Origin: Anadara kagoshimensis
Taxonomy: Eukaryota > Mollusca > Bivalvia > Arcoida > Arcidae
Reading direction: 5' to 3'
DNA length: 64,000 bases
NCBI GenBank assembly: GCA_021292105.1
Contig: CM037861.1
Coordinates: 57,643,245 to 57,707,244 of the forward strand
Shown: one piece after another, positions 24,015-34,164 of the stretch
Numbering within the stretch: position 1 is the first letter of the stretch
How the letters are laid out: each line of letters begins with the position of its first letter
Program-made: the position numbers and the translations under genes
Notes under the pieces: generated by a model
The model's input: the letters and a program-made list of their open reading frames with translations, nothing else
Database searches by the model: none
What the model was told of the DNA's origin: nothing

Positions 24015-24380
24015 CTACGTGCCGTTATGACTGAGTTGAGTAATGGTGTTTAACGTCCCAGTCAAGAATATTTCACTTATATCGAGAAGTCGCCAGCTAA
24101 AGGCGAAGATGCAGAAATTTTGCCTGTGCGTTGCGCTGATGGCATTATACAGCAGGGTTTTTTTTAGCGTGCCAAGACCATCGTGACACGGGACCTCGTT
24201 TATTTTAAGTTCCCATCCAAAAGAACCGTGACTTTCATTTCGTAATGCCGAGTGTTTGGCGAAAGAACAGTCACTACCCACTTTCAAGTCTTGGGTCAGA
24301 CCCGGCCGGGGATCACACCCATGATCTCCCACTTACGGAGCTAGCATTCTATTAACTGAGCTACCGCAGTGCCGTTGTTT
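24015..24380 (-). mobile_element. tRNA-derived SINE, V-SINE/RUDI-like
   Basis: Read on the minus strand, the head has an A box TAGCTCAGTTAATAGAATGC (24363-24344) and a B-box region GGTGTGATCCC (24319-24309). Downstream is a long body that includes 'gcaaaatttctgcatcttcg', 'cttctcgatataagtgaaat' and the tail 'tgactgggacgttaaacacc'. This architecture matches the molluscan V-SINE group described as RUDI. The family name is from recognition, not a search. Transcription would be by RNA polymerase III, with mobilisation by a partner LINE. The length of ~360 bp is near full size. Confidence 0.8.
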
Positions 24381-25038
24381 AGACATCTTGGGTTTAAATA
24401 GAACGGGAGACTCGGCAGAGTGCGGTTACGAATCACAATGCCTGTCACCACTTAATTTCAATTTCATTCGAAGGGGGGGGGGGGTCCTAGTTTGAGAAAG
24501 TTTATCAGTTTGCTTGCTTTGTGTCGGTGGTTTCCTCCAGCATCGCATAACTGATACATCGTTATTATAATTTTGTCTAGGACGGTAAACTACTCCGCTC
24601 TCCCTTTCTAAACAAGATTAACTCTATGAATTAAACGGACGAACTTTAATCGTTTTACCAGCCATCGGTTTTTCTCTTTTAATTTAAACCATTGATAATG
24701 TCAAATTGTATATATGCATTCTCGTTTTTTTGCATCCTTAATGTTTTAGTCTCAATCTTTGTTTGGTTTATTGACACGATTATAAGTTTCTTTGCCATGT
24801 AAGCTGTCAGACTAGAAAAAAATAGCCATGGTAACCAAGAACAAATCACAGCACAGGCCATTTAAAATAGCTTAACAAGAAAATGAAAACTACTTATATG
24901 GATAATCGATTTTGAAAATATTTACTATCGACGGGCACTTAAGTAAATGTCCAATCGTGTGTGTCTAGTACGACACTTTTGAAAAGCCCTCAACCATCCA
25001 ACTTATTTTACATCTTGTGGTCTGGTCTTAAAAGTCAT

Positions 25039-25221
25039 AATACAGCCCAATCCACCTTAAAATTCACATCTATAAAAGGGCCACCTGCTTAAAAAGGCCA
25101 GTAGAACTGTATCCCAATTGTTCTTTATTGATATTATTTGAACCTGTATATAAGGCTACCTGCCCATAAAGGCCACTTTTACTGGTTTTCTTGGGTGGCC
25201 TTTATAGACAGGTTTGACTTT
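25039..25221 (-). mobile_element. Pogo/Tigger-like non-autonomous element (copy 2)
   Basis: Reverse-complement copy of 14295-14484. Landmarks on the + strand here include 'ttgttctttattgatatt', 'atttgaacctgtata' and 'ggcctttatagacaggttt'. TA flanks both ends. Confidence 0.6.
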
Positions 25222-25277
25222 AATTGTTTTTAAATGTTACAAGGCTTCTGATCGATACTCTTAAAATTAATGATATA

Positions 25278-25470
25278 CAGTGAAACCTCCCTAAACCGGA
25301 CAACTCTCTATTCCGGACAAAATATTTGGTCCCGAATTTTTCCTTCTTTATTTCAACTAACAAAAACCTCTCTAAACCGGACACTCTCTATTCCGGACAC
25401 CGGACAAACTTTTCAGTCCCAAGCTGCTTATTTTCTTAAAATTGAACCTCTCCAAACCGGACAACATTTT
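25278..25470 (+). mobile_element. Pogo/Tigger-type terminal repeat remnant
   Basis: After TA at 25276-25277 the sequence starts CAGTGAAACCTCCCTAAACC. The core 'CCTC(T/C)(C/T)(T/C)AAACCGGACA' repeats at about 25285, 25367 and 25447, along with 'ctctattccggaca' twice. Repeated binding-site-like blocks at one end suit a pogo-type element. No partner end is visible, so it is truncated or degraded. Confidence 0.5.
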
Positions 25471-25812
25471 GATTTTTTTAATATCTTGTTTTTCTTTTTT
25501 TAATTAGATTAGTTTCAAACAGATTTAAATAAATATTTAATTAAAAATAATGAGTTTTTTAGTTTTTTTATTCTTATTTCAAATATTTGGTATTTAATAT
25601 ATTTACTCATGCATTTATTTAAAATTATTTTTCATCTATATATTTCTTCTGTACTTTCTTTTTGTGATTTTCTTTATCATTTAAATTTGTTTATTTATTT
25701 ATTAATTGTCACAATAACTTAAGATAATTACCATCAATCACTATTATTGAGTTGCTATAGTATAGTAGATTTGTTAATTATAACCCAGTAACACCTTCTG
25801 AATCAAACCTGT

Positions 25813-25882
25813 AGTCTTACTTAGCATACATTTGGAATTTCAAGGTAAAAAGGTAGGATTTTTATGTATGCTAAGTGAGACT
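25813..25882. repeat. 19-bp inverted repeat, left pair of a possible larger element
   Basis: AGTCTTACTTAGCATACAT (25813-25831) pairs with ATGTATGCTAAGTGAGACT (25864-25882) with one mismatch. The same 19-mer recurs at 28133-28151 and 28165-28183, both in the second orientation. Confidence 0.7.
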
Positions 25883-25886
25883 GGAA

Positions 25887-26850
25887 CATGGTTGTGGACC
25901 GGGTACATTACATTACCGCGACATTTTAGAAATTTTCATAACCGCGACCCATCCATTACCGCGACAAAATTGTATACGCTACCGCGACATTCTAAATATA
26001 CGTTACCGCGACCTTATATGTTAGATATATATAGATTGATTTATTTTATTTAAATATAATAGTGCCTCTTCCGTCAGCCAGCGCCTTATACATTTGATGC
26101 ATAAGACCTGTTTCCCCTGCTCACCACGAGGAGGTGGAAGTAGGACTTTGAGCAGGATATATATCTTTATAATTTATTACAAAACATACATATTTAAAAG
26201 TTTAAAAGTCAATGTTAAAATTGAGAGTATTCATGATTGTACACTTCTGAATCAGACAACCGGCAACGCTTTAAAGGCCATCCTTCTAACATACTCAATT
26301 CGTGTGAGTTCACCATTTTCAAATCTGGCTTTTAGTTCTTTTTTCTGTTTAGTATTATCACTCTCTTTCCGTCCTGAAGGAAATCTACCATTTGCAGCAC
26401 GAATTTTTAGGTAGGTTTTTGTTTGTACACATTGAATCTTGGCTAAGAAGTCAAAGATATTTGGATGAGAACTGTAGAACATCGTACTAAACTCCTTGTG
26501 AAAACTTTCACACCCGTTCGTTGTCCTTTTGCCTTCAACATCGGAGTCTGCCCATATAATAGGAGGAAAAGACGACGACTGATCAATGTAGTTATTGACT
26601 ACATAATCTGCAAAGTCAACAGCTTTTTCTGAATCGGGAGCCTCAGAAAATATGTCAAAGACATACATGTACATGTAGAACTCTTTAAAACCAATCGTAA
26701 ATTTTATACATATGTCGCGGTAACGTATACTATATAGATGAAAAAATGTCGCGGTAATGTATACTTTATTTTTTAACAAAATGTCGCGGTAATGAACGGT
26801 AAATTTTGACAATGTCGCGGTAATGAGCTTTCCCCTGTGGACCATGGAGA
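25887..26850 (-). mobile_element. MULE (Mutator-like) internal-deletion derivative
   Basis: The element is bounded by clusters of a motif reading TACCGCGACA. Five copies occur on the left, in forward orientation (about 25913-26015). Four occur on the right, as TGTCGCGGTA (about 26711-26825). The outer borders show partial inverted similarity ('catggttgtggacc' against the reverse of 'ggaccatg'). Between the clusters lies the C-terminal part of a MULE transposase on the minus strand. Multiple inverted subterminal motifs are probable transposase binding sites. Exact ends and target duplication could not be fixed. Confidence 0.75.
26252..26690 (-). pseudogene. MULE transposase C-terminal fragment
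   Basis: The frame contains 'IIWADSDVEGKRTTNGCESF', 'HKEFSTMFYSSHPNIFDFL' and 'AKIQCVQTKTYLKI'. This is the conserved block downstream of the catalytic core in MULE transposases, where T(T/N)N..E.FH..(F/L)......HP.I..F is characteristic. It is followed by a basic tail (SGRKESDNTKQKKELKARF) and a stop at 26252. The N-terminal DNA-binding and catalytic DDE parts are absent. Toward 26700 the reading runs into the terminal motif cluster, so the open frame up to 26845 is partly non-coding. It cannot be active alone. Confidence 0.75.
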
Positions 26851-27450
26851 GAACAATAGAAATTAATTACAGGTAAACTAAAGTCTGTTTCAATTTAAGA
26901 TTAAGTAAATGCAAATGATACAAGCACCAAACAACTAATTTAACAAGAATGAAATGTGTTCAATTCTATTTTTTTAAAATCTGAAAACTGAAAACTATTG
27001 AAGATGTCAGCCAATATCTTTCTATTAACTACAGTGAAATATTAAAGTCATGGAAAAATAGACAATCACTAATTAGACAAAAATTTTATTATAATAGTAT
27101 AATCAAAATTTTTTTTTAGCATTCACATTTTCAAATTGTGAAAAAAAAACCCAGAATTTTCGAGGTTATTAATTAAAAAGATCTAACTTTAATTACCAAT
27201 AAATCAAAATGTACGGAATACTTTAAACAGACAATAATAACAAATTTTCACAAAATCCATAAATCTCACTACATAAGGAAATTTTAATGGCAGAAAAACA
27301 AAACTAAAAGACGTTTTTAAATAAAGAACAAAAGTGTATATTGTTATTGCTATTACATTTCTCTGAGAAATTGCTGGAAATCCTGGTGTAGTTTATTAAA
27401 ATTTTGTTTTAGTAAAACTTGACCATATTTCTGTTCATAAAACAAATGCA
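26850..27450. other. AT-rich intronic DNA
   Basis: No gene or repeat boundary recognised, only homopolymer-rich sequence. Confidence 0.4.
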
Positions 27451-27975
27451 TTAATCAATTATTTATTTATTTATTTATTTAATTATTTACCAATTTTTAA
27501 CTCTTTACTAGTTTTTATTAATACATTTTTTATTTATCTATTTATATTTTTTATTTTACAAGTTTTTATTTATTTTATTTACTAGTTTTTATTAATTAAC
27601 TGATTAAATTATTTATATTTATTTATTTATTCATTCATTTATTTATTTTTTTACTGGAATGAATGAATGAATGAATTAATGAATGAACAAACAAATTTCT
27701 TTATTGAAAAAGCTGAGAATATTTTTTTTAAATAATGAAAAAAGAAAAATCCTTGAATCACATCACAAATTCGAAACATGTTTTTCCTCACTGAATATGT
27801 GATCGATTTGTTTATTTTTTTATTTATTTATTTCACATATTTATATTCTTTTCCTGTTTTTAATGTATTTACCTTTGAATGAATGAATGAATGAATGAAT
27901 GAATGAATGAACGAACGAACGAACGAACGAACGAACGAACGAACTTATTTATTTATTTATTTATTTATTTACTTA
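27450..27975. repeat. Complex tetranucleotide microsatellite region
   Basis: Several blocks of (TTTA)n and (GAAT)n occur. At 27874-27971 there is a three-part array in which (TGAA)n passes into (CGAA)n, about eight units, and then into (TTTA)n. The GAAC/GAAT boundary implies a point change that was then amplified. Confidence 0.9.
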
Positions 27976-28132
27976 ATTATCATTAATTAACTAATTATTT
28001 TCTTATTTATATTCTTTAATTGCTATGTTTTGTTACTTTTATTAAAAACTAAAACTTGACTATAATATGCATGTTTAGGAAATAGACTATAGCCAGGTGT
28101 ACAGGTCTCAGGTAAAATCTGGTGATTTTAAA

Positions 28133-28183
28133 ATGTATGCTACGTGAGACTATGATTTTTTAAAATGTATGCTAAGTGAGACT
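28133..28183. repeat. Right-hand pair of the 19-bp repeat
   Basis: Two direct copies of ATGTATGCTA(C/A)GTGAGACT. The outermost is inverted relative to 25813-25831, so 25813-28183 could be one 2.37-kb element whose ends each hold two copies of the motif. Confidence 0.5.
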
Positions 28184-28762
28184 AAACCATTAAAACCTAC
28201 ATTTAACAAGTATTCTTCTTGTACCGTACGTCAAAGTTCTGTAGTAAAACTCTGTTGTAAATCCCGAGTGTATTTAAATATTGGGCTTGTACAAAACAAA
28301 AGCAATTAGCAACATGCAGGTGTCACTGTCAGGTATTGTATGACGCCTCACCCAGTATCTTTTCTACTGACCCTGTATCATTCCGTACCGGACACTTATA
28401 AACCATGTAACTTTTTTACCCTACCGATGACCCAAAGCTAGATCTGTTTTTAAAAAAAAAAATAAAATCATTGCTGATGAAAGAAATTAAAAATAAAAAA
28501 AAATTATCCGACTACAATAAAATACTACAACAAGGTATAACACTTAATAAGGTTTAATGCATGTTATTTAATTATATAACATTTGAACTAAAAACACACA
28601 TTTTGAACTGTCCTTTAAGTGTTTTGAACCGCCCATACTCAGTAGAAATTTGTAAAATGACGTACTTGTGACGTATACAAAGAGTTTAAACTACTATCTG
28701 TTTACTCTGCTGGAGAGAAAAGAACAACGCTAATATTTCAAAGTTTGAATGACACGGTTAAA

Positions 28763-29300
28763 ACCAATTAATCATTTACTTACATGAGCTGAGTCGTTGC
28801 TAATAATTCTAATTTCGATCTAACCCATGCATTATAACCCTTTAATACACCAAAACGTATTTTGGATGGGTGTTTACAATGGTACAAATTTTGACAAAAC
28901 GGCGGTGTGTTTCGTGTGACGTAATGATGACAGAAGAATTTATTATTTACGTAGGTTCGCAAGGGGTACAATGAAGGGTAGCTCAAAGGTCATTGTTTCA
29001 AAAGTTTGAAAATGCAAAAAGGTAGTTCACTTTATTACTTTATTAAATCAATTTTGGTCATCCCAGTTACGCAAAAATTAATCCGTTCTTTAGCTGCACT
29101 AACCTACGTAAATAGTCGACTCTTTCGTCATGACTACGTAACATAAAGAACACCCATTCCGCCATTTGGTTAAAAAGATTACCATTGTAAACACCCACCC
29201 AGGTTATATTTTGTCGCATAAAATGATATATTAAGCAAGGATGGAACCGAAACAGGAATTTTTTAGTAACGACTCGGCCCATGTAAGTAAAAGATTCATT
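28763..29300. repeat. Large imperfect hairpin (~200-bp arms)
   Basis: The arms at about 28763-28975 and 29085-29300 are inverted copies. Paired landmarks include 'tttacttacatgagctgag' with 'ctcggcccatgtaagtaaa', 'gggtgtttacaatggtac' with 'taccattgtaaacaccca', and 'tttacgtaggtt' with 'aacctacgtaaa'. The arms have diverged by many substitutions, unlike the perfect hairpins elsewhere, so this is an old foldback element or two facing insertions. Confidence 0.75.
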
Positions 29301-29544
29301 GATTTGTACCCGTCATATAGAAATTTATAGAATATTTTGCGATTTTGCTTTCTCCGAAATAGGCTAAATAAATAGTAGGTCAGTCAGCACAGTATCAGGG
29401 AAGACGGCATGTTGACTTAGAAAAGTTGATATTCAAATTTAGAGATCCGATGGAACAGTTGTGAAATGCAGGCAAAATCTGTCGTGAAACCATTGTTTGA
29501 AGATTACTGGAATGAAGATATTGTGTTTGAGGTTGATGTCCTTG

Positions 29545-30640
29545 TTCTAATCACTATCAAATTCAGACAGAGATACTCCTTGTAGAAAACTAAAATCACT
29601 AGTTGTAGACGAAGTCGCAGCAGTTTCGTTTTCTTTGTTCGGTTTTGCTGTTGGAAGAGCAAGATTTTCTCGAGCTTTTAAAACTCGAGGATGTCTTGTA
29701 TCTTTAGTGATATTTTGCCCCATGACTTGGCAAATTTAAGGTTGTCCTCTGGTATACTGCTAGTGACTGTACCGATGTATGTCCAGTAACGGCCATTATT
29801 TGCGATGGGCTAAACATGTTTTGTGTGAGAATAGTGATCCCTGTAGCTCGAATACAATGGTTGGTGTAGTTTTGAGAAAGTTTACATTTAATTCTCAGAT
29901 TTCTTATTAAAGATTTGAGTGTTTTTTCACCAACTGTTTGGTTACAGTACCACACATCATCATTTTCCGTGAAACTATATCTTGGTCTTTGCCACAGTGA
30001 GTTGTTTTCGAGATAAAGCTTGGTTCTTTGTCATTTCATCCCCAGTTTTTATTTCAAATTTTAATTAGATACGGGATCTAAATGGACAGCAAACGTAGAT
30101 TTGTTCATTGAGTGCATGTTTTCAGCTGCACGACGACAAAAATAAAGTCTTATATCAAACTGAACTTTGTTGAAGAGCCCTTCGGGTGTGTCAGGGTTGA
30201 AATAAATGGATGTATACAAAAGGTTTCTATCTGCTTGATTTGTTATAGGATGATGGTCAACGCTGCCCTTGTCCAAACGCTTTAACTCTGCTATCAAAGC
30301 TTCAAAACATGAGTTGGAACCAGCGAATTCTGGACTTTTTACATTATTAAATTTCTTGTTAAAGGAGGATTTCTTAAGTATCTGTTCAAAGAATGTTTGA
30401 ATTGTTCAAGTGATTTCACTTTATAATGTTCAGCATTTTCTTTCCTGGCACCCATGTAAAATGTTGTAAAACTTCATCCAAACGGACAGGGTCAAATTTC
30501 TCATCCATTTGCTTTTCTTTTAAATACTGTCGCAGCAGTCTAGCAGCTTTTTCATTTGCTTTTAGCGTCTCATCAGATGAAACTTTCATCCTTTTCAAAT
30601 CTATCTCCACAGGAAATGTTCGACGAAGCGTCTCTTGACG
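29545..30640 (-). pseudogene. Tyrosine recombinase relic, Crypton-like/DUF3504 type
   Basis: Minus-strand pieces in order: an N-terminal segment (30610-30420, 'KAARLLRQYLKEKQ'); a short frameshifted stretch ('YKVKSLEQFKHSLNRYL', about 30420-30370); 'ITNQADRNLLYTSIYFNPDT' and 'VQFDIRLYFCRRAAENMH' (30297-30061), with the first catalytic Arg; then 'SLWQRPRYSFTENDDVWY'; and HCIRATGITIL with the HxxR pair. VTGHTSVQSLAVYQR follows, holding the GH histidine and the nucleophilic Tyr (29955-29704). A charged tail continues in another frame to about 29545. These enzymes join DNA through a tyrosine-phosphate link. All core catalytic residues I can place are kept, but at least three frame breaks or stops make the copy dead. 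The family also has domesticated animal members. Confidence 0.8.
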
Positions 30641-31795
30641 TTTACGTTAGCGACAGGGGACGTAACTCTAACCCACCCGGTATCAGCCTTGCTGACCCAG
30701 TATTTTTGCGCGTGCGGCTATGTACTGAATGATACTTGGTTGGTCTTGTGATTCAATTTAGCCAATCACTATCATAGAATTTAGTCAGAGGTAGGGTAAT
30801 TTCCCAATACTTTTCTTATCTTGGGAGTGAATGCTTAATTGAAAATGTGTTGTAATTCGATAAAAATCCTTTTGTATTCCTTTTTGGTAATAATGTGAAT
30901 TTGCCTTTTAAAACTTTCTTGGTTCAATGAATTTGAATTTAAAAATACATGTATAATGTTTAAATACTAACGCACACACAATAGCGAAATATTTATGGTA
31001 AAATTGGTGAGTTTATTCGATTTTAGTATTAATGTATCGTTGAATTACTGATTTGATTGGCATGTTTTAGTTCTGTGAATATAATTACCGAAGACCGTGT
31101 GTGAACTCTTTCAAATGATATAATTTACACGTTACACAGAGAGATAACATCGTTAATTAAATGTATCAGGAAAAGATGAAAAATACATTATGTCATTAGC
31201 ATGAGTTTTAAATTCAATATACTAAAAAGTGTCGGATTTAATTTAAACATATTATAAAACATTAATGTTGGTCTAATGAACAAGAGTCATTAGTATATAT
31301 ATATATATATGTGTTGGCCTTGATGTACTTCTTTGTCAGTATATATATTAGACGTGCGTATTATACACATAACTGATTACAAAATAAGTAGACAATATAA
31401 ACTGTGATAACACTGTCGTATACCATTTTACGTCAAATACAATTTTTGAATGTATTCAGTAATAAAATTTTATACGGAAATACCATTCTATATATCAAAA
31501 CAGGGAAGTTAACCCTTCCGAAACTTAATTTTCCAGTTTTAAAGGTTTTTGTTTCGCTTTGCTTTTGTCATTATGGTTTGAACATGGGAATGATTTTAGT
31601 ATTTTATTACTATTACATCTTGTGTCCGTAGCGGATACGGATATTTTATAATCAGTGATCTATAAGTATTTGTCTGTTGTTTAGTATACTCCCACAAACT
31701 GGCTTTCAAGGTTACATAGCAGTCATATTAAATGCCTGTTTATATATAATTTGTTAATTCTGTTTGTGCTCATGGTCATAGCTCATTGTTGCTTG
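30640..31795. other. Intronic DNA without a recognised feature
   Basis: Contains a short (TA)n run near 31294-31310 and a diverged relative of the 21538-21602 hairpin at about 31408-31490. No gene. Confidence 0.4.
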
Positions 31796-32167
31796 TATTA
31801 TAACGGGGAATTTAGCTCAAATTTAGCTAACTAAAATGATTAAAATACAACATACAAATTCACTCTATTTTCACTACTTTTAATTGGAATGGCGACCCGG
31901 ACTATCCAGTGGTCACCTCCAGACTGACGTTAAAATCAAATTCAAAAAAATAAAACAACAACCGCATTATATCTGGATTACTTAACACAATAAAATTGAG
32001 ACATAGCTATTAGTGTCACATTGCCGGGAAATCCGGAACAAAGAAATAAAGGTGTTAAATCAAATACTGAGTAATTAATATTTAAGAAACCATATCAACT
32101 AGTCAAGGAAACGTTAATTAGTCAATTATCCAAACATGTTCATATCTTTGAATTTTACACTGTCACA
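31796..32167 (-). repeat. 3' LTR of the short LTR element
   Basis: Downstream repeat in element orientation. Compared with the 5' copy it has 'attcactct' for 'attcagtct', 'cagactgac' for 'cagagtgac', an extra G in 'ccgggaaatccgg', and 'aatatttaag' for 'aatatgtaag'. Confidence 0.9.
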
Positions 32168-32525
32168 ATAACTCTCTTCTCTGAAAAAGTTCGACCTCGA
32201 ACTTACACGAATAACCTAAGGTTTTAAATAAGCACAGTCTTTTTTTTTTAGTTACTTTTTTAGATAAACAGAATTTTGTCAGTTATGGTTTCCACGTCGC
32301 GCATAATACTTCCCTCGCTTTGTCCCTGCTTGATGTCTTTCCTGTCGGCCGTTTCTATTATTGAATCGTCGGTCGACGGTAGTTTCTCTTGTAAGTTCCT
32401 CTATCCTAGCAATCATTCTTTGACCTTTATTCAGCTCTTTCAAATAGGCTATATAAAGTAGATCCTTGCTTACTCCAATTGTCTGGTTTTCTTCCCGTAT
32501 TGCTTGGTTTTCAGTTTTAACACGC

Positions 32526-33233
32526 TCAAGCTCTTTTTTCTAATTTGCGTATTTGTTCTTGTTGTGCACTAATAGTTGTTTCATACGCCTCATTCTTTGA
32601 CCTCTCTTTGTCTAATTCATTTGAACGTATTACATATAGCTGTTCGCGGTGTTTGTTCGCTTCTAGCAAATACGTTTTCTCCTCAAGTTCTGCTGAGGTT
32701 TCTCGCAAAGCATCGGATGTTGCTTTAATTGACCTGATCTTTTGCTGGACGATTGTTTTTAAATTTTCTATTTCAATTTTGTATTCCTTTTCCTGTTTTA
32801 TATGAGCACATATCCGTTTTGTTGTTTTAGTTTTATCAGCCTTTGTTGTTCTAAGGTCCAAAACATTCACAAGTTCGGAATTACTTAGTGAACTGAATGG
32901 TAGTTCAGTTGCCGATTTCTTCCCTTGTATGTATTTTTCATACCTGTTTGAGTCACGCTGTTTCCGTTTTAGAGATTTCTTTTTGTAATGGTTGATAATA
33001 CGTTGCTTCCTAAAATTCCGCTTCCGAATAAAACAGCAGCGTGCATAGTGTCCTAAGAACCCACAATAAAAACACTGTACATGCCTTGCTCTGCATCTCC
33101 AAAAGTGTCCTGGTCCATTAGGAAAACTACATCGATGACAACGCTGTTCAAAACGGTCATTTGGAAAGCTGATCAAACGTTCATTTCTAAATGTGTCCAT
33201 TTTAAATATCCATTTTCTGTCAAACTTAGGCAA
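32526..33233 (-). CDS. Zinc-knuckle, coiled-coil Gag-like protein of the LTR element
   Basis: A 235-residue protein that fills most of the element's interior. Residues 54-67 form a canonical CX2CX4HX4C retroviral-type zinc knuckle (C54, C57, H62, C67). An upstream cluster, C32, C35, H43 and C47, may form a second, non-standard finger. A very basic stretch (about 69-96) follows, then a charged region with heptad-like Leu/Ile spacing from about 140 to the end, predicted coiled coil. This combination suggests RNA binding plus self-assembly, as in Gag. The frame ends at 32526 just after a run of six A (32539-32534). Another frame stays open from that run to about 32279 and continues the same coiled-coil character. 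No protease or polymerase domain exists. Expression would be driven by the 5' LTR. Confidence 0.75.
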   Translation of the reverse strand: MPKFDRKWIFKMDTFRNERLISFPNDRFEQRCHRCSFPNGPGHFWRCRARHVQCFYCGFLGHYARCCFIRKRNFRKQRIINHYKKKSLKRKQRDSNRYEKYIQGKKSATELPFSSLSNSELVNVLDLRTTKADKTKTTKRICAHIKQEKEYKIEIENLKTIVQQKIRSIKATSDALRETSAELEEKTYLLEANKHREQLYVIRSNELDKERSKNEAYETTISAQQEQIRKLEKRA

Positions 33234-33286
33234 CGGAATCGTAGATTCAGCTAAAAAGTGAATCTGCCCGGATATCTCTCACCACT

Positions 33287-33657
33287 TATTATAACGGGGA
33301 ATTTAGCTCAAATTTAGCTAACTAAAATGATTAAAATACAACATACAAATTCAGTCTATTTTCACTACTTTTAATTGGAATGGCGACCCGGACTATCCAG
33401 TGGTCACCTCCAGAGTGACGTTAAAATCAAATTCAAAAAAATAAAACAACAACCGCATTATATCTGGATTACTTAACACAATAAAATTGAGACATAGCTA
33501 TTAGTGTCACATTGCCGGAAATCCGGAACAAAGAAATAAAGGTGTTAAATCAAATACTGAGTAATTAATATGTAAGAAACCATATCAACTAGTCAAGGAA
33601 ACGTTAATTAGTCAATTATCCAAACATGTTCATATCTTTGAATTTTACACTGTCACA
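33287..33657 (-). repeat. 5' LTR of the short LTR element
   Basis: Upstream repeat in element orientation. It begins TGTGACAGTG and ends at a TAATA border. The start codon of the internal gene is only 53 bases beyond its end. Confidence 0.9.
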
Positions 33658-33889
33658 CTTGCTTCAAAGAATTTTATGAAGTTTGTAAGCACAGCGTTGA
33701 GATCAAGATTAGTTCCTCTCTAATGACAAGTTTTTTCTAGTTAAAATGCTTAAAGCTAAGAACTACAAGTACATTTATTTCGTTTATAATAAAACATCCG
33801 ATCTTCTTTGTGTTAAGCATTGCATTGTGGTTATCGAAGACGTAGGCTGTCGCAATTTGAGAGCTTCTATAACTATATAACTGAATAAT

Positions 33890-34163
33890 CTGTTTTTATT
33901 GCAAGCCTTACAGAAAAACATCAATGATACAAGAAAATGCGTTATTTTTATTTGTAATATAACGATTTGTATAATTTTATTATTATTAGATACTTTACTT
34001 TTTGATTTGTGATTATTTTTTATTATTCTGTTTTTATTGCAAGCCTTACAAGAAAAACATCAATGATACAAGAAATTGCGTTATTTTTATTTGTAATATA
34101 ACGATTTGTATAATTTTATTATTATTAGATCCTTTACTTTTTGATTTGTGATTATTTTATTAT
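33890..34163. repeat. ~138-bp tandem duplication
   Basis: Two adjacent copies start at 33890 and 34028 with 'ctgtttttattgcaagcc' and share 'acatcaatgatacaagaaa' and 'taatataacgatttgt'. They differ by only a few bases, so the duplication is recent. Confidence 0.9.
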
Positions 34164-34164
34164 T

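Larger units (their letters stand above)
31796..33657 (-). mobile_element. Short LTR retroelement with a Gag-like gene only (TR-GAG-like)
   Basis: Two direct repeats of 371-372 bp (31796-32167 and 33287-33657) differ by three substitutions and one single-base indel, about 99% identity. They are flanked by the 4-bp duplication CTTG (31792-31795 and 33658-33661). Orientation is minus: the repeats read TGTGACAGTG..., a purine-rich tract AGAGAAGAGAG (32182-32172) precedes the 3' repeat, and TGG begins 3 bases after the 5' repeat, where a tRNA primer site is expected. The 1.1-kb interior encodes one zinc-knuckle protein and no protease, reverse transcriptase or integrase. It must depend on a partner element. 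High LTR identity implies a young insertion. Confidence 0.85.

Noticed and set aside
26094-26414. Plus-strand 106-codon frame in the MULE derivative
   Set aside because: It is the antisense shadow of the minus-strand transposase fragment.
32276-32461. Plus-strand 61-codon frame in the LTR element
   Set aside because: It lies antisense to the open continuation of the Gag-like gene. LTR features fix the element's sense as minus.
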